A stretch of DNA of 60,148 bases. It comes from Lingula anatina (lineage: Eukaryota > Brachiopoda > Lingulata > Lingulida > Lingulidae). Within the stretch, counting starts at the first letter, position 1, and each line of letters opens with the position of its first letter. The notes under the pieces are model-generated. The model was not told where the DNA came from. It made no database searches and was given only the letters and a program-made list of their open reading frames with translations. Below, in pieces: positions 45,787 to 57,651 of this stretch. A program made the position numbers and the translations under genes. Where the stretch lies: contig NW_019775466.1 of NCBI RefSeq assembly GCF_001039355.2, positions 1-60,148 of the forward strand, in the 5' to 3' direction.

Positions 45787-48228
45787 GCACAAAAAAACTA
45801 AAAAAAAAAAAAGGAAAAATAATTTTAAAAAGAGAAGGGGAGGAGACAGTAGATAAAATGTCTGAGGTGCGAGGCAGAGGACTCGAATTGCCAGGTGCTC
45901 ATAGAAATGAACAACTGATTTCTGTTGCAGGATAAGTTTGCTTTAAGGGCGGGCCCCAGTTATGGACCAGAGCCTCTTGATGAATAATGCCATCTAGTGT
46001 TGAGAAGATGGCCAGCGCCACCTACAGTCAGGGATGGCCCAACTGTCACTCTTCCACCTTTGAAGTGACACAGGCAGCAAGTGGAGACATAGACTCCTTT
46101 ATTTGACTGACTAACATTCTTTTAAATTACGAAAAAAAAAATGACCACATGGTCAAAGAAAAACTCAGAAAAAGATCTCTATAGCTTTGTCTGTCCTGGT
46201 TGTTTCTCCAACTAACGAACTCCTTACAGGTGTACTTCCTGGTTACTTGAGTTCAGCCAGAATAGATAAGACATTATTTACGTGTTATAAAGCAGTGGAA
46301 CAAAGTAGCAATATCTGGTTTATTTGACCTTCACGACATCTTACTGTCAACTACTTGATGAAGCAGCATATTAGACTGATTTATTAGTTTACCAATGTAA
46401 GGTGATTTAAACAATAAGAGGGAAGGTGGGATAAATATTTTACTGGTAAGATATTCCAACAAATTTTCTATGTAGCATGGAAGGTTATTGTCAATTCAGT
46501 GGCAGTAAATTGCCTAAATTTATTATGGTCTTAAAGTGGTGGTCTATATATTACCAAAGGGAGAGCAGTTCGCAGTATGCCTGCATCCCTTAGAAGAACT
46601 GTTAAAGACATTACTATGTTGATTGTTAGTTGTTTAAGTTATTTTTGTGTATCTAATATTAATTATGAGGGTACCCCAAGGTGAATTTTAACTAGATATC
46701 AATAGAAACACACGGTTTTACAATCAGACATTTGTTTCTTTTTACAATTGGAGGGATTTCAGGCATCTGCATATTTATTGTTGTTTTGTTTCCATGACCA
46801 GAACTTTAACCATTTACCTTACTGTTACTATTGCTTTAAATTATTGTTATATTTATTATTATTTATTTGTTTATTTATTTATTTTTGTTTTTTTTTTTTT
46901 TTTTCAAAGTTGGGAAGTTTTAATTAGTAGCGATGAAATTTTGTTACCCGTTTTCATGATTTAAAATGTTTGACAAGTTGACTAAATCTTGGATGAAGAA
47001 CCAAAATTTATTTTTCATTGCACACAGTGGTGCAGGACACACCCACACAGGGGCATCTAGTAGACAAATTTAGGCCACCAAACCAGACAGATTTATAACG
47101 GTTTTAATAGAAGTTTCTTTATTGTCTGATAGATATTTTTTACAGTCAGTATTTCTGTAGAATGTTGAATTGAGCAAGTTGTTATAGTGGTGAGAGTGTG
47201 AACTTAGATGTGATGAAAGTCAACCCGGAAACCTTCTGCTGTCTTATCAGTTTGCTCTTTAATTTGAAAATGAAAAAATATTGTTACATCTGACAGGAGA
47301 TGGTGACATTTGTTCCACATATCTGACATTTTCATTAGCTAAAACACCTCGTAAACGTGTACTATTCCATTGACTTCTTTTGGCCAATGACATCGCCTGT
47401 TTTATCATTCAAGTCATTTGGTCCAATAGGGTTGTCTGAAACATCTGTCAAGTACATTGTTCATGAATGCTGGAATAGAGCTATAAATAAATTATTTATA
47501 AAATGAATATATATCTTTGTGATTTTTTATGCAGTTGACTAAATTTGAATTCCACAAAGGATTTGGTTTGCAAATAAACAATTATTTAGAAGTGGGTAGT
47601 AATTTTACCTGGTCTGAAAGGAACTTTGCCCGAAGATGAGGCACATGGGCACTGATATACAAAAATGGACCGTCTTCATTCCATGAGTCTGAAACTAATT
47701 GACGCGGGACTGGTCTTCAAAGCCACTTGAAATGAAAATACTGGATTCTTAGAATGGAATAGAACTAAGGATACACCACATCCTGTGTTATTTCTTCTTA
47801 AAGTATCTCCTGAAATGACAAAAAAAAAAAAAAGATAATCAACGAGCCATATCACCCATTTTCTGTTTCACACGCGTAAGTTGCTGATATATTCGTGTTC
47901 CAGAACAAGTTACTGCACTAAACGGTGCACAGACCTTTGCCGATTGTGGTAGTTGTGCTCTGGGTGTTACAAAGATTGTGCTGCATTCCATCAGCCGAAC
48001 AATCGGAGGGGTTTCATGTATTTGTTCATATCAATTCAGGTAGAACAGTCGTTACGTTATTTGTCGCTCTGTGTAAATTATGTGCATCGGAAATCAAGTA
48101 GTTTTTTTTTTTAATTTAATAATCCTTACCAACGTCGCAATAGTTGTTTCTGTCAGTTTTGTGCAATAAGACTTCTCTCTGTGTGAAAAACAAACCATTC
48201 TAACTTTGTATGTATTCCTTGTAATAAA
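45787..48228 (+). other. Tribbles 3' UTR
   Basis: Non-coding after the TAG stop. AATAAA candidates lie at 47486-47491, about 47573 and 48223-48228, so the UTR may be 1.7-2.4 kb with alternative ends. It holds an AU-rich element at 46851-46886 and no ORF of substance. Confidence 0.6.
46851..46886 (+). promoter_or_regulatory. AU-rich element in the Tribbles 3' UTR
   Basis: Clustered ATTTA pentamers, including an overlapping run TTATTTATTTATTTTT, followed by poly(T). Such elements normally confer rapid mRNA decay; the effect here is inferred. Confidence 0.55.
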
Positions 48229-49362
48229 AAATTTTAACGAGTGTATTCCATGCCTTAAACTCTCAAACATTGAAAAAAATATCTTTATTGGATTTTGACA
48301 TAGAAATTGTTGCATTTGTACTTTGAAGTGCTTGGGGCATTGGACTTGGGCCGCATTTGCACCTTCATGAAATTCGTTTTATGCTTTTTGTTCAGTGAAG
48401 AAGGTGATCAATGGAGAAAGTTTAAAGTTTAAATTAGTAATGTGTAACTTTTAAAAATCATAATTCCATTAACTTGGTGGAAATATGAATGCCTCTAATA
48501 TATTTTAATTTAATACATGAAAGTGCATTTCAATGGAAAAATAATCCAGAAATTTCCTATACAATTTTAGAAGCAATGTAATAGTTCTCAAAACAAAAAC
48601 GGCCCAGTCGCCCCGATATCGAAAGCGTTTTCATCGGACCATGAACTTCTTTTACTCAACGTTCCTTCGATCACTCAGCTTTTCAAAAGTAAAACAAAAA
48701 ACTGAATTGATATTCAATTGCAGCCAGAATTTGATAGGCATTTGTATGATATTGAAAATTTGTATTTCAAAAAGTGGTCGCAGCTACAGAGGTGATCATT
48801 AAGCGCGTTTGTTCCTTCGCGGCGTCACTATCCAGTATAGAAATTTCCCTCTACCAGGGCTGTAGATTAATTATGTGCACTTTTCTCCAACGCGACAGTG
48901 AAAAAATTTACCAAGAACTAGTCAGAGACACATTTGTTAATATCTAGTGAAAAAATCAATCTGTGGCCCTGGTAGAGGATATTTAGCAATCACGTCAGAC
49001 TTTTAAGTTAAAACATCATGTGTCGTCATATTAGTAACACAGCCTCTCACTGAGTGGATATGATGGAATGAAGTAAGTAAATGAGGCAGTACGTGAAATG
49101 AGGCTAATTGGCGGAAGGTGTCTTTACATTTTCAGCATTTCTGGACCCACTGATCTCGACCAATAAGAACTATCTATTTCATTCAATACAAGATGCATTA
49201 CACCTACACTGAGGAATGATAAAATAGAGTGCACAGTTTAATTCGTCATGTTTTTAGGAACAGCTATTAAGACTATAAATGACTGTCAAGGGAAAGAGAA
49301 TTAAATTACAGGCAATTTAAGATACATAACACCTAGATTGAGGACTAGTGATATACTGTACA
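48229..49362. other. Tribbles-GPCR spacer and GPCR upstream region
   Basis: No gene. It holds the inverted-repeat element at 48848-48978, a TATAAAT near 49273 that could be the GPCR TATA box (about 90 bp before the ATG), and an imperfect direct repeat: AAGATGCATTACACCTACAC at 49190 recurs as AAGATACATAACACCTAGAT at 49319. Confidence 0.5.
48848..48978. mobile_element. Inverted-repeat element of about 131 bp (putative MITE)
   Basis: The ends CCTCTACCAGGGCTGTAGATT and AATCTGTGGCCCTGGTAGAGG are near-perfect complements over about 20 bp. The interior is AT-rich and non-coding. No clear target duplication, so element status is probable rather than proven. Confidence 0.6.
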
Positions 49363-50514
49363 ATGCAGGAGGTTGATTCTCGGAAAGATGTTGGACTTTT
49401 TAATAACAGCAACGCCTCCCAAGGAAATATGAGCAGGTACGATTTGGACGACTTGAACGATACCATGCTGTCCTCCGAGCAACGGTGCTGGTCATACTAT
49501 GAGACATGTTGGTGTAACACTGTGTACGTCCTGACAGCCATCGGCCTGGTTGGTAACTTCCTCACTTTCCTGGTGGTTCTCCGACGTCCGAGTCTTAGGC
49601 AGAAATCCACCTTCGTTTATATCCTGTTCCTTGCCGGCGCGGATCAGTTAAAGCTGTCTTGCTTGTCCTCTCAGTGCGTTTTCTGGAGTCTAGGAGCTGA
49701 ACCGCCTTGTGAAGCCAGTCTTGTTATAGCCGTTGTGCACAACGCGTCTTATTTGCTCTCCCTGCTCTACGTATTTGCATTAACCGTAGAGAGACTTATA
49801 ATAATCTTCAAACCACTGCAAGCCTCTTCCCTGTGCACGAGACGGAGAGCTCTGCTGACCTGTTCTGGTCTTGCAGTTTTTACTCTAGTTCTTGTTTCTG
49901 CTTCAAAAACAGCATTTTGTTCTGCACATTTCAATACAATGGAGCATAGGGCCGTCTTTTTGCCCTATATTTATTACGTTGCGTGGTTCGTAATCACATT
50001 AGCCATTATAACGATGACGGTCGCCATTGTGTGTAATCTAAGGAAGAGCCATTCCGTAAGACGACAACTGGCTGGTCATCAGCAGCACGGTGATAGCAGT
50101 GGGACGACGGACACCAAAGTAAATATTCTACTGTTAACGACACTGACAGCGTTTATCTTGCTCACCTTGCCCTTTATTATCTTTAACGTCTTCATGCGAG
50201 CCGAAAATAAGCTTGATATTGGAGGTGGCATTTCCACAGAACGCACCTACCAAAACATGTACATGTTCGTAGGGTCGACATTGTTCCTGATAAGTTTGCT
50301 GAATCACAATACTAACTTTTTTCTTTATGTTGCGTCTGGTCATATCTTTCGGGACGAGTTGGTGAACCTTTTCAAGGAGTGTATTTGTTGTCGTCGTTGG
50401 AACGCTGAAACCTCAACTAGGCGTGCTGAGAATGATGCTCAGTGCTTAGGTAGCCGAAATGAGCCCGCAAGTCCGATAACGGCGTCGACTACTTCTATAG
50501 CTTCATGGATGTAA
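49363..50514 (+). CDS. Rhodopsin-class GPCR, orphan peptide-receptor-like, intronless
   Basis: A 383-aa seven-helix receptor in one exon. I start at the ATG at 49363; an in-frame GTG five codons upstream is not a plausible animal start. The N-terminus has N-glycosylation sequons at about N14, N17, N22 and N32. TM1 54-75 (GLVGNFLTFLVVL), TM2 83-104 (LAGAD), TM3 119-141 ending in ER at 143-144 in place of DRY, TM4 165-181, TM5 201-225, TM6 253-277 (with P270), TM7 298-322 with NFFLY instead of NPxxY, then helix 8 (FRDEL). Cys116 and Cys186 are placed for the ECL1-ECL2 disulfide. The C-tail has CxCC (possible palmitoylation) and many Ser/Thr. The NFFLY...SGHIFR arrangement resembles FMRFamide-receptor-like groups expanded in lophotrochozoans. 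The ligand is unknown. Confidence 0.88.
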   Translation: MQEVDSRKDVGLFNNSNASQGNMSRYDLDDLNDTMLSSEQRCWSYYETCWCNTVYVLTAIGLVGNFLTFLVVLRRPSLRQKSTFVYILFLAGADQLKLSCLSSQCVFWSLGAEPPCEASLVIAVVHNASYLLSLLYVFALTVERLIIIFKPLQASSLCTRRRALLTCSGLAVFTLVLVSASKTAFCSAHFNTMEHRAVFLPYIYYVAWFVITLAIITMTVAIVCNLRKSHSVRRQLAGHQQHGDSSGTTDTKVNILLLTTLTAFILLTLPFIIFNVFMRAENKLDIGGGISTERTYQNMYMFVGSTLFLISLLNHNTNFFLYVASGHIFRDELVNLFKECICCRRWNAETSTRRAENDAQCLGSRNEPASPITASTTSIASWM

Positions 50515-51030
50515 GGCAACGTTTATTACAACGTTCTTCGCCGTGTTAATTTACATGACTGCTACTTCTGTCAAGTAGACTGTTACGGTACTAAGGTAAC
50601 TTTGACTGCTACTCTAGTTAAGACGAAAAGAAAAGACAACGTAGGCTTTTTCATCATAGTGAACGTTTACAGACAACGTCGCAGCTCGCTGCTTCTGCGT
50701 TACCAAATATATAAATTTCAAGCGGAATTTTTGGCCAGTCATGATCATTTCCTTAATCATTGGCGGACCCATGCAGCGCCTTCTTTTATATTGGCGACAT
50801 TGTATTTATGTACTTATGTTATTCTACATGTATATCTATATAATAGCGTACAGTATATGGTTCTTATAAGAAAAGCAAGGACGTATTTACAAGTTGTGCA
50901 TGTAATTTCTCCACATACAGCTGGATGGCACATAGCTGATTTCATGAAAAAGCCTTTCTATTAAGAGAACTTTGGGTATATATTTTTCACAAACGAAATA
51001 AAAGCCTCTAGAAATACGTCACATGATACT
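50515..51030 (+). other. GPCR 3' UTR
   Basis: AATAAA at 50997-51002 gives a 3' UTR of about 0.5 kb. The 120-aa ORF inside it (50602-50964) shows no family signature and is treated as chance. Confidence 0.6.
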
Positions 51031-54000
51031 TGTTGCATTATTGATCGTTATTAACAGGGACAAATCAAAAGAAAAAACAGCTGACTCTTTCTAAACTGTC
51101 AATGGTTCCTCACTTAGCTCGGATTGATATTTTTTGCCATGGCATTTAGCTACTACAATTATAACAGAATACAATAATAGAAATGGTTTATGCATTTTTG
51201 TGCTCGCTTTCTACAATACTTCTCATGTGAAATCAATGGTTTTTTGGTTCCTTTAAATTATTCTGTTTAATTTGATATTCGTGATTTCATGTACAATTCC
51301 TATAAATGAGATGGAAAAATTCTCTGCATTGCGTGAAAATATCTGCTTCCTGGTTCGCGAATAGGTGATTAAGTCGACAATAATAGACACCAATTAATTC
51401 AATTATTTCACTGATAAACATCCAATAAAAAGAACGCGGGTAATCTATAGAGGATGATTCAATTTACTCTAGTGCGCCTACATGTACACACAATGGACGA
51501 TAGAAGAGTCACCCCCTGAATCTGAGTAATCATAGTAGGCATTTCTTGAGTAGTTATAATACCTGGTCTGCTTAAAATGTGACTTATGAGTATAAAACCG
51601 CTGTACCATGGATTTTTTTTTTTTTTTGTGAAAATTGATGTTATAAAATGATACCAGGAGCATATCATTCCACAGTCATTTATCTCCCCCAAGGATTGGT
51701 TCAGTAGGGGTGACACTTTTATTGACCATTGTGTGTAGGTGAGCCCTGCATGCTTTTAATCCGCCCCCCTGCTGTGATAACTACCCACTCTTCCACCTGT
51801 GTCTGTCTTCAGTGAATATTCTGATGAAGTACTTTGCTGGTCACTGCGGAATGTGCCAGTTGAGCCATGGATGTACATTTGACAGCTTTGCTGTCTTGTT
51901 TTTATTTTTAGTTGGCGTATATGTATTTAGGGAACATATTTTATTAATAATGAGGACCTTTGTTAGTCACATTTTCTGAATATCCATGATATTTACATTT
52001 AATTATTTAAGACTGATGGTCATTATGCTGTTAAGACAAGACGGACAAGTGCCAGTGTGGAATCCACTATATTAAATATTAAAAATGGCCACAGCGTCAG
52101 AATGGCCTGAACGGAACATATTCTTCAGAAAACATGCCCAACTAACGATATATTTATCTAAATACACAAATTAAAAGCTCATTTTGTAAATTTTTGGCTT
52201 TAAAAAACGTCCTATTTGCTCGGCCTGGGAGTTAATGAACTACGTGGTCACGTGGTCCGATGACGACAATCGAGCCACTGGAGAACAGAGCGTGCTTAGC
52301 TGTCAAACTGAGCTGCATTGTCTACCTGTAAGATGACTTCTCTGGCTTCTGATAAAAGTTTATACTCATTCAAATCTCTTACCCGAGAGGTCTAAATCCT
52401 CGTGAAGCTGTGTAAAACCATTTCCCGTCTAGTCATTTCTTTAACAAGCATTTGATTATGGTTATCCCAAGTTGTATAAAACACTGCATTTGAATGACTT
52501 AAGGGTACTGTTGATTATCGCATATGAGGTCCATGTTATTTGTGAAATTCAATTTATTTAATTAAACCGCTGACACCCCGTCTTGCATACTTTTATTAAA
52601 CTGAAGTAAACAATGCCTGTTACCTTTACAAGTCCTATCTTAATCATTCATCTAACTGGAACTTCCTTTACCTCTTAATTAGAGGGTTAAATGGCATTCA
52701 ATTCTCCTCAAGCCTATGTCTTGCGAGTATCGAACGCACTCTCGCTGGCGATATTTATCTCAGGTAAAAATCTACCTGTGCGTTAGTTTCAAAGAGCAGC
52801 TCCCGCAGACCTGAGGGTACTAGATAAAATCTGAACACCAGGTTTATCGAGGAGCTAAAGAAACAAAGGAAGAATTTTTCCTGCACAGCTTCGTAGGAAT
52901 TTTAACACGGACTTGATCCAGCTTAGACCTCCAAACTAACAGGGTGAAATGGGCAATTTTCACAAACAAATAATAAAACTATATTTCAGTTAGCCTCCTT
53001 TTAAATAAATATACCGTTCTGGGTAAATTAGAATCGCGAGAATATATTTGACTTAAATGATGATTTTATTATTAATGGAAATTAAGCTACTATATGAGGT
53101 ACATTTGCTGTGATTACGCTGTCCTTTATGTTTTGCGTTAGTCTACATTTTGCTGTATGCGCTTGTAATTCTTTTAAATCTGTGCGTACAATTTTTGCAG
53201 GTCTGGTTACGCCCCTGTTATGTGATGAAAGTCTAAATTTGGCAATTAGTTCCTTAGCTTATTTAAATAGAATCGCAGTGTAAACATTTCAACAAGATGT
53301 TGGCGCAATAGCCCTTTATATTTTTGTGGATATTTCCCCCGTCAAAGTTTGTCTAAAATTATCTTTCAATCTTTACTCTTTCAAGGACAGTATAAAGTTA
53401 TCTGACATATTTTCGTGAAAACTTAATGACAAGCCAAGTGTCTCCAGTTCATTCTGTACTCAATTTTACCCAAGCAAATTTTTCTTGAGTAGATCTTTAT
53501 AGCACTGTGCTATAATACAAGTTTTCGAAGAGGGGATTTAAATCAATATTAAAAAATTGCAGCTTCATACTTAAATGAATTGGGTATCTCCCGCTTTTCA
53601 TAATATACTAAGTTATGTACAATGAACTAAGTTATTAGTAGTGCTCCTTTTTACACCCAACATTCTTTTTAAAAAATCCATTTGTGGCTTTCTTATATCC
53701 CTTACCAGGTTAAATCTCCATGCATAATTTAAAATGTACTAACGTACGTAAAACTGCACATTTAGTAAACACATTAAATTATGATTTTTTCCATGCTACT
53801 AGTAGCAAACAATGCGCTTTTACCTTGATCTGCTACATGTTTTATGGGTTTGCAAAGCTTACAAATTTGCAAAAAGTGTTGCGTACAGACGCAGAACTTG
53901 CGTTTCAAGTTATAAAATGATAAATCTTTTCAATTATTTAATATTTCAGATGAAATAACCTTCAGAAACAAATCCTCAAAGCATAAACGAATTAGGATTA

Positions 54001-54424
54001 CGAACCATTTTATTACAGCAGTTCCTATTTTTTCTTTAATATACCGCTCTTTTTCCTGTTTTTCCTCAACACGTTTTCTTCCACGGAAGTAATGCCTGAG
54101 CATACGCATGCTTCAAGATACCCTGAGAGTAATTTCTTTTATTAATGTTCTCGACCGTGTTTGAACTTAATTGTTTAAATTGTTGTTTGATATTTAACGT
54201 CATTTACAAATACTAATATAACCCCATGAAATAAATGAGATATATTGAAAAATATGAGAGCCCACCAAGACGAGTTTGATACCTGTTATTACCTGGCTTG
54301 TAACTGCAGCGGTGCATAATTAACAGGTTTTATTGTTAACGAGCTCTTGGTCAACTACAATGCATTTAAAATGCATCAGCAATTAGTAAGCTTGCCAACT
54401 GATGACAGGTAATCTAACACCCCA
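51031..54424. other. Intergenic, no recognised gene
   Basis: AT-rich sequence without a convincing ORF or RNA gene. Positions 51872-51901 repeat the segment at 88-117. Confidence 0.55.
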
Positions 54425-54625
54425 TTCTCATAGATTAGATCGACCTACATTGGATCGACCTAACTCCCTGGGGGTTCACGCTAAATAGCTGTCAGCCGGG
54501 CGGACACGAAAGTTAATTACCCCTTAAAGCTTGTAGTAGGCGGGGACGGACACTTAAGGGGGATTATCTGACAGTAATCTAGTGAGACTCCCCGCGGTGA
54601 TAGATCGATCTAAAAGTTGTGAGAA
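54425..54625. mobile_element. Imperfect inverted repeat of about 200 bp (putative MITE)
   Basis: Left TTCTCATAGATTAGATCGACC and right (complement) TTCTCACAACTTTTAGATCG share the end hexamer and the GATCGA block. Further in, GGGGGTTCACGCTAAATAG and GGGGAGTCTCACTAGATTA (complement), both followed by CTGTCAG, match as well. It is more GC-rich than its surroundings. No target duplication was identified. Confidence 0.5.
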
Positions 54626-55885
54626 CAGAGCCTAAAAGACTATCAGCTTTTGATATGATCTAAAACACCCGAGGTGACCGAGATCTCGAGCATCGCAACT
54701 ATTGTCACCGAAGTTAGTAAGTAAGTCACGGAAGACCGTCACAGACAAAGAAAGAATTGTCAAGGAGGGCTGCAATTTTGGTGAATCCCACGGCAACACA
54801 CTGAGACATAACGAAAAGTGCTCGACTCCGTTCAACACAACTTTCCTCAACTATTCTGTCTGTATTCACCATAGACCTTTATCCTCATTGTCGTAGCAGT
54901 ACCACGTAACCCAGATATGTTGCTTCATTTATGCATATTGAGGTGAGGTTTACTAAAACGATTTTTTTTCTACTATTAGATTGTTTTTATAATTTTTAAA
55001 TGACTGGGATCGAGTAAAACATACATGTACTTCTAGCATATAGATTGAGTGCTGAATCTTCAAAATTCGAGAAATGGATTTTTATGTGTCTATTGTCCTT
55101 TAAGTACTGCTTAGAAAGTTGGGGCAATAAAAGTGGTCTAAAATGCCAAGTTTTCGGCAGTGATAAAATGAAATATGTATTTTTCTACTTTCAAATTAAG
55201 AGATGAATGTTCAACTTCCTAATATTTATGGCAAACAGAGTGACAGTTTTTTTTTTACATTAAGCCGTGGAGGGGAATCAGAAAAATGTGAAAAACTAAC
55301 ATTTTCAACCAGCAGGCGACTAAAGTATATGGACCACGTTATCATGTATCATCCGCTGTAGAGTTGTATAGAGATATATGGTTGTTGGACATCTGCGTAT
55401 CTGTCCAGTATTTTATTTAATACACGGGTGTTAAGAAGAGGACAATTTATTCACTATTAGAGAAGTGAAAATACACTGCAAATATAAAGGAATTGAAACA
55501 AAGAACAAAAGTAGAACTTCTGCACATAATGTCATAAATGCAGTGCAAATATAGCAACAGAAGTGTTCAAATACAACATGTTACAGCTTTTAGATTACTA
55601 TGAACATGTATTAAAAAATAGGTACCAAAATCATTATGGTAAGGCCAAATTGATATTCATTAATTTATTTCTAATCAAATGTATATTTTATAAATAATGC
55701 GTCTGTCTTTTGGTGAGGAATGGCTAATTGTAACATATTAAATGTCATAAGATAATCAATACAGTATTTTGGAAATTGTAAAGATAATGGTTCATCGCTC
55801 AGCTTACCAGGGAATCTCTTGATTTAGGTTTTGTTGCAGCACATGCCTTGCTCTCAAAATGTTATGATTAATGTAATTTCTATTT
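54626..55885. other. Intergenic, nothing recognised
   Basis: No supported feature. A short ORF at 54632-54850 has no signature. Confidence 0.5.
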
Positions 55886-56060
55886 ATTACCCTGTTTGTC
55901 TGTCTGTTTGTTTGTCATCAACAAAACTCAAAAAGTTATGGACCAATTTTGATTAAATTTTCAGGGTAGGTCAGAAAGTGATTAGTTTTTGGTGGTGATC
56001 CGGATCAATAATCAATCAATAATCAATAATAATAAAAAAATTGCTGCCTTGGCGGATGTC
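55886..56060 (+). repeat. Probable dispersed-repeat fragment
   Basis: A TTTGTCTGTCTGTTTG tract is followed by ACTCAAAAAGTTATGGACC, TTTTGATTAAATTTTCAGGG, a GATCCGGATCA block, AATCA/AATAAT repeats and CCTTGGCGGATGTCTGCGC. This succession resembles a repeat I have seen in other animal genomes, but the family name is not certain. It lies directly before the decayed transposon genes. Confidence 0.45.
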
Positions 56061-56126
56061 TGCGCTCTCTAATTGATATTTGATTCAGCGTATGTTTACT
56101 TAAACTTGTATTTCCTTTTCTAGGCA

Positions 56127-57353
56127 ATGTCTGCCCTGTCATCTAAAGAGAGGTTTCAGCAATGGAGTGAGGATGGATTAAACTTTGTCTGCAGGAAATG
56201 TGTCATTACAAATGACCGATATAACTTCGAATCTGCATTTTACTTTACCAGCAGTTTGCGATACAATTTTCCACTGCCCTACAGACGACATCTCCCAGAA
56301 GATACTGAACCAGTTTCAGTCCCTCTTGCTTCACACCTTTGAGAGTGGGAACAGATGGAACTGTCTATACAGGTCCATTTCACTTGGACTTTATGGGACC
56401 GAGAAGTATCACTTTCAGGGGAGAAACCACCAAAAAATTTCCCATTGACGACCATACTAAGAAATGCCTGCAAAACTACATGAAGAAAATTACTCTGTGA
56501 AACATTTCCCATCTCCATGGACAGCAGACACACTGACATAACTCCCAATGGCAAAAAAATATACTGTCCTCAACTCCGCTGTCTTACCGGCATCACTTGA
56601 ACATGTGCACCCCTCTGTTTGTAAACAAACCACTGCACCACTCACAGTCAGTAGCCCCTTCCGCCAGAGGTCTCACGACTGCACCGCACCTGTGCCTGGT
56701 CCTGAAAAAAAAAACTGGCAGTAGTTTACACCCTAGTCTGCTAGTTGATACCAAAATTAACCCTAGCAACACACAAGAAATGCCAGGAAAAAAATGGAAA
56801 AAAGCACTCATTTTTTCACACTGAACTACCAGGGCCGTAGCCTGAGCAAAATGCCAGGGGGGGCAGTAAGCGGACACAAAGGGGCGAAGCTACCGAGGGG
56901 GGAGGGTGTGGTGTGTAAAATTCCAAATTCCAGGGGGGGCAGCTGCCCCCCTGCCCCCCCGGAGGCTACGGCCCTGACTACATTCGTCTATAACAGCCAC
57001 TGATTGGCTGATTTAGTGGTTTCTGCCCCATACGATTGTTGACGGCACTGGAGATGATATTACATCCGGAAGAGTATGCAATAGACCATTCCCGATACAC
57101 AGGACAGCTAGCTGCTGATGCTGTCCTGTGTGATGTATATGGAAATGAATTGCTGGCTGCCATAGCACCGAAACGTTGGTCAGAATTGTCTCATATTTAT
57201 ACAGCCAGTGCTGCTTTGCAGATAGTATTGAGGTCGTACTCTCCTGCCACAATGAATGGTGATTTTTTCTCAGCACCCCTGTCAAGGAAAATAGCAGGTC
57301 GGGGAGAACCCAATAGGAGGAACCCAGCTTTAGTCCTGTTGTGGACAAGTTAA
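56127..57353 (+). pseudogene. Broken vertnin/OTU-like coding region
   Basis: Two separated coding fragments. The first (56127-56450, with a frameshift) contains PTDDISQKILNQFQSLLLHT and NCLYRSISLGLYGTEKYHF, which resembles the (N/S)CL(Y/F)R..S..L.G. block of OTU-like domains as found in vertnin. The second (57036-57353) contains EMILHPEEYAIDHSRY, KRWSELSHIYTASAALQ and ALVLLWTS, which parallels the vertnin order 'MLLH..YY', 'VWHLYALASVLQ' and 'LHIMWAG'. Between them lie stops and an inserted MITE (56830-56976). A splice acceptor-like TTTTCTAG precedes the first fragment. It is clearly non-functional as it stands. It is followed on the same strand by a MULE-type transposase, so it may be part of one element. 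The family call is moderate. Confidence 0.5.
56830..56976. mobile_element. MITE with CAGGGCCGTAGCC ends, about 147 bp
   Basis: The ends CAGGGCCGTAGCCT and AGGCTACGGCCCTG are exact inverted repeats. ACTAC occurs on both flanks (56825-56829 and 56977-56981). The interior is rich in G and C runs and non-coding. It interrupts the vertnin-like region. The CAGGG start is typical of hAT-type ends, but the visible duplication is only 5 bp. Confidence 0.85.
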
Positions 57354-57651
57354 GCATGTAGACTATGTGATAACATCTCAAACAATTAAGTGTTGCATTG
57401 CAGTGGTTATGCAGTAGTGAACTAGCCAATCATATTTATTGGACTTGTAGCATTGGGTCATTTTCATAACTGGTACTATAATAAAGAGCTGCACAGGTAG
57501 TGCAGTGGTTAGTTATTGTTCACTTGTGTTAGAGTTGCTTACTTCAGGTGTCCAGGTAGACTTCAGCATATCTTATAACTTTGAGAAATACAAAAATATT
57601 CAATGTGCTACAAGCAGTCCCTTCAAGTGAAAGTGGTCCAACCAGACCATT
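57354..57651 (+). other. Spacer between transposon-derived fragments
   Basis: No coding signal. It ends in a poly(C) tract and CTTCAG (to about 57670), which resembles a splice acceptor. Confidence 0.4.

Noticed and set aside
49348-49362. GPCR start five codons upstream at GTG
   Set aside because: GTG is not a normal animal start codon; the in-frame ATG at 49363 suits the family.
50602-50964. 120-aa ORF after the GPCR
   Set aside because: Composition and position suggest 3' UTR; no domain signature, and AATAAA lies just downstream.
54632-54896. Overlapping ORFs on both strands
   Set aside because: No recognisable motif, no splice context, and the opposite strand is equally open.
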